Assembly: GCA_021234155.1 (NCBI GenBank)
Contig: JAJEKV010000013.1
Coordinates: 4,214,028 to 4,278,027, forward strand
Length of the DNA: 64,000 bases
Source: Isoetes taiwanensis
Taxonomy: Eukaryota; Streptophyta; Lycopodiopsida; Isoetales; Isoetaceae
Direction: 5' to 3'
Both the position numbers and the translations under genes were made by a program. A model generated the notes under the pieces. It worked only from the letters and a program-made list of their open reading frames with translations, had not been told where the DNA came from and made no database searches. Of the stretch, positions 60,229-64,000 are shown piece after piece. The number at the start of each line of letters is the position of its first letter. Within the stretch, counting starts at the first letter, position 1.

Positions 60229-61299
60229 AATTCTTTTTATCCAATGCTCGTTGTTATACTCGTCATGTGTTGCCCTATCAGTTAAGCTAAATTCTTAAAA
60301 TCTAACTCCCATGCTTCATCTCCCCAAGGCTATGCTTCCCAAGTGGAATACTACAAGAAACACTCACATTATCAACTGAAGATTCTGAAGCTCCATTGGA
60401 TATTTACCAAAAGTTAAAGATGCAACAATATGCATCCTTATAAGCTGGATTCATTCGTTGGTTCCTGAAATACCCAACTTTCTTTGGCAACGGATTTTCG
60501 TTATTGGGTTCGCTAAAAGAAGATACACATAAACATGCAAAATATAATTTGTTGCCATGCCATCATAGTGAGTAGGAACTGTATGAGGTCTTGCTGTACA
60601 TTTTGGTTAAAAGATTGAAGAATGGGAGACTAGCTCAACACCATGGATATCTTTTGCCTGAAAGCAGTCGCACCACTAACTTCAAGCATAGTCAATTCGA
60701 CACTCTTATCAATTACTTCAGCAAATAGGCTTAGGAGATTTGAAACTGCATTGTCCAGTTTATCAAATCTTGCTTTTCGACGCTTTTCTAACTATTCCAT
60801 GAATGCAGCTGTCCCCCTTTTTCAAAGGCTTCAAAATAATTCCGAAAGTTGTTATCTACAATTGATGATTGCGACTGTCTCTTCTATTTAAACTTGAATT
60901 TGAGGCCATGTAACTTGAGCATTATTTTTATGCCCACCAATGGCGCTGTGCAATCTGGATCCTCTTTTGATGGCTGCTTAACAACTTTTGGATCAATAAC
61001 TTCCTCTACCAGCCTTTAATGGGAGCAACCTAACTCTGTATCATTGCAGGTGAGAAAAACTTCATCCCGAATTTCAGAGAACAAGCTGCTTCATTTTCTT
61101 GCACTTGCTTAGAAATCTTCAGGAACATGTCTATCTAATGATGATCCATCCATTTATTAGTAGGAACTTCGAATTTAATTATGACAACAATGTTATGTAT
61201 CTCAAATGTGATCCAACCATTTCTAACTTGGTCGCCATACTTATCATGTATATCTTTAGCACAGGACCAATATTGCCTTTTAAGTCATGATTGCCACAT
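60229..61299. other. Anonymous interval between listerin relic and LINE
   Basis: Apart from the minus-strand frame at 60630-60793, I see no coding stretch that can be supported. Confidence 0.4.
60630..60793 (-). other. Minus-strand open frame, possible coiled coil
   Basis: It reads KRRKARFDKLDNAVSNLLSL and FAEVIDKSVELTMLEVSGAT, then a stop. Charged and leucine-spaced, it looks like true protein sequence, perhaps transposon-derived, but I cannot assign it. Confidence 0.3.
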
Positions 61300-64000
61300 T
61301 GCGAAAAGCCCGGAAGTAAGTAATGTTGTTTTTGTATCTTCGAAGTTGTATCTCCTTCCCCAAAACTTATTTATTGTCTGGGATAGATGCTAAGAAGGGC
61401 AACGCTAGGCACGTGTGAAGGCAGCCCTTACCTGGTTCAAGGAGGGGGACACAAGTTCGGTGTTCTTGAGTGTTCTAAGCGTGGCGATATCGCAAAACAT
61501 CTATGGCGTCCCTTGCTTTGCGATGGCGGACTTTGGAGGATCCTGCTGATTTGCAGAGGTATGTGCATGCCCATTTCTCGGGTTTTTCGTGACAACGACT
61601 CTTCCCTATGAGCGGGGAGATGCGGGAGCTTGTTTTGGGGTCGTTAAGCCCTCTATTCTGCCTCACCGGCGTGAGAGCTTGGAGCGAGGAGCTCTCCGAG
61701 AGAGGATTTAGCGGCGGCATGTATGTGCATGGCCAAGGATAAATGTCACAGGCTGGATGGCATCCTCAAGGGAGTTCTTTCAAACTTATTGGGAGTGGTT
61801 TGGTGAGTGGTGTACCCGGGTGTACCTTGAGTTCTTTGCGGTCTTCTCAAATGGATAGGATCTTGAATCGCATGCATTTCCTTGGTTCCTAAGGTTAAAG
61901 CGACCTTCTACTATTAATGATTGGAGGCCTATCTCCTTGTTGTCATGTGTATAAGATTATTGCGAAAGCCCCGGCGAGAGAAGTTGAAGCCGGTGTTGAC
62001 TTCTTCCATTAGTAAGGTGCGATGGGTTTGTCCCAGGAGGAACATTTTGACTAATGTTGCCGCGACTTATGAGGGCCTTTATTGGGCGGAAGAAGCGAGG
62101 GCAAGGCATTGCCTATCTTAAGCTTGACTTTGCCAAAGCTTACGATAGTGTCCGTTAGGAGTTCTTATGCGCCATAATGTTGGCGTTGGGCTGTGGTCCA
62201 CGCTTTTGTGAGAACGATCATGAAGCCGCATAGGTCGGCCGCAAGGCTACGGTGGTGTGCGGGGTGAACCCTCCGCCTTTTCTCCTTAGGCGAGAGGGGT
62301 ATACCGGGGTGCCCTTTGGCACCGTTTTTGTTCTGATTGTGGCGTAGGGCTTTGTCTCGATTGTTTTTGGCTGCGGTGGAGGAGGGAGTGGTGGATGGGC
62401 TTGGATGCGGGATGGTAGCCAGCCATTATTAACCAGTTTGCCGATGACACTTTCCTCTTCTTGGTGGCGTAAGAGAGGAATTTGCGGAATGTGAAGGGTT
62501 TGTTGGATACTTTCTCCTTGGCCTCGGACATTCTTACGAATTGGGGTAAGTGCTCCGCATTATGGGCCAGTGACTCGCCTCCCCTTGTTTGGCTCTATTC
62601 CATTGGAAGGTGCTTCCAGGTAATGTGTGTACTAAGGCTGTTGGGTATTCCCTTTGAGGGATGTTTCCATGGGGAGGGTGTGGGATGAGATTTTGCAGGG
62701 GTTTGAAACACCTCAATTGGTGGAAGGGTAGCAAGTTGTCCATGGCGGTGGGATCACTATTGCCAAGTCGGTTACTTTTGTAGCACTCATATGTATGACA
62801 GACTGCGATGCTAGCTCAGGAGGGTAAGATCTGAGCTTTGGATAAGATTGTTCAAAATTTTGTGTGGGGCGGGGATGATGAAGGCGGTTGTTAAAGTGGC
62901 TTGGTGGAAGTGTCTCCGCCCCGGGAGGATGGGGGCTTGGCCATTACGGATTTAGCGGCGCATAGTAAGGTGTTGGTCTCCAAGTTTGTTTGGAGCATTA
63001 CGAGGATGGAGCATCTTCTCACAGTGGTCTGCCCGCATTTGTTGTTGCGATCTCTTCGCCATTGTGGCATTTGGGAAGCCGTCATGTGCATGTGGAGTTG
63101 CCTTGGGCCTTGTTGTATGGTCTGAGGCCTTTCCCACATGCATCCCCTTTTCTCCGAGGGAGTGTTGCGGGCTTGGGATCATGTGCGTGTGCTCTTGACT
63201 AGATTATGCCTCGGTTTATCACCACCTTTCTTGTGGGTTCCTTTACCCCTAGCACGCACTTGCCCTTGGCTGCCTTTGTGCATGCTTTCGAGCGAGCCCG
63301 TTGGAGGCGAGCTGCTGTGCTCACCTTGGAGGATTGGTATTGGGGTGGTCAGCTAGCCGTGGGAGTTCTTTCGTGCTAAGCTTTTCGCTGAGGCGGTGGC
63401 CAGGGCTATCACGGGAGCACGCGTGGCGGGGAGTATTCCGCTACACATACCTATAGTCCCTCGGGATGATGTGGTGGTGCGGGTTTGGAAGGTTCATCCG
63501 GATGTTATGTCTTCTTGCTTTGTGCGGTCTTCTTCTTACGGGTGCTAGTTATTCATGACACTTTGCCCCCTTCGGGCAAGTGGTCTCTGCTTAGGGTTCT
63601 CGATGGCTTCGGTTTGGGCGTGGACATGGAGCTCACTTCCCCCAGAAGGTTAGGGTATACGTGGCGGTGGTGCACCGTGTATCGGGGTGAATGCCCTTGT
63701 GAGTCGGTTTAGGCGGGTGTGAGCCCTCTACGCCCTTGTTGTGGCCTTCATCGTGAGGCTGTGGAGCATTGTCTAGTTTTATGCCCTCACTTGCGGGCTT
63801 GGGATTGGGTTAGGGGCTCTGTTTCGGTGAGATTGACTAGCCCGGCGATTCTTTGCTTCATGTGTATCACGGTGCTTGGCGCTCTTGCGGCAAGCAAGCC
63901 TTGCATTTGTCGCGTGGCTTGGTTGGTGAAGCGGCGGCGGTTGTGCATCTTTTAGGGGATTTGACTGCGGCCTCTCGATTCCTCGACTCGGTACAAGCTA
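61300..64000 (+). mobile_element. Degenerate LINE (L1-like) with reverse-transcriptase motifs, runs to the window end
   Basis: Across several frames the + strand spells the landmarks of a plant non-LTR reverse transcriptase: WRPISLLSCVYKIIAK (from 61922), LKPVLTSSISK (about 61978), LDFAKAYDSVR (62122-62155), QFADDTFLF with the catalytic ADD (62434-62460), GGLAITDLAAHSKVLVSKFVW (about 62932-62994), and a C-terminal zf-RVT-like stretch CCGLHREAVEHCLVLCPH (about 63737-63790). Stops and frameshifts separate them, so it is not functional. The last bases (GATTCCTCGACTCGGTACAA) recur at 45475 near a LINE 3' end, which indicates the same family. The 5' border is uncertain. Confidence 0.87.

Overview
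The window looks like nuclear DNA of a land plant. Genes have many short introns with GT/AG borders, and the recognisable proteins belong to plant families: an ARIADNE-type RBR ubiquitin ligase, phospholipase D, formamidase and listerin. About 95% is non-coding and repetitive: an LTR retrotransposon, LINEs with poly(A) tails, foldback and terminal-inverted-repeat (TIR) elements, microsatellites and dozens of two-copy tandem duplications. I cannot name the species; nothing decides between a seed plant and a fern, lycophyte or bryophyte.

Layout. 1-2.6 kb: AT-rich, then pyrimidine-rich, no gene. 2.6-16.5 kb: old repeats whose + strand is very poor in T, with nested duplications, a 159-bp GA tract, a cluster of CACCC/GGGTG palindromes and two copies of a minus-strand promoter-like module. 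16.5-23 kb: a broken phospholipase D on the minus strand, split by 2.6 kb that includes a 462-bp foldback element. 23-30.8 kb: mostly anonymous, with a 1.08-kb retroposon and a hairpin element. 30.9-33.0 kb: the one well-preserved gene, a six-exon ARIADNE-like E3 ligase whose 3' end is shifted out of frame by a 25-bp insertion. 33-40.9 kb: foldback repeats and an 841-bp tandem duplication. 40.9-45.0 kb: a 4.1-kb TIR element carrying a series of 68-bp hairpins. 45-47.4 kb: a LINE 3' end and an unidentified exon. 47.4-57.7 kb: a complete-length minus-strand LTR retrotransposon with a 5-bp target-site duplication and no recognisable gag-pol. 57.7-61.3 kb: single-exon relics of formamidase (minus) and listerin (plus). 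61.3-64 kb: a degenerate plus-strand LINE with reverse-transcriptase motifs.

No set of genes here works as a pathway. The region reads as a repeat-rich interval holding one probably expressed gene and several decaying gene fragments. Small indels are common in GC-rich stretches, including between the two LTRs of the same element, so part of the apparent decay may be base-level assembly error.
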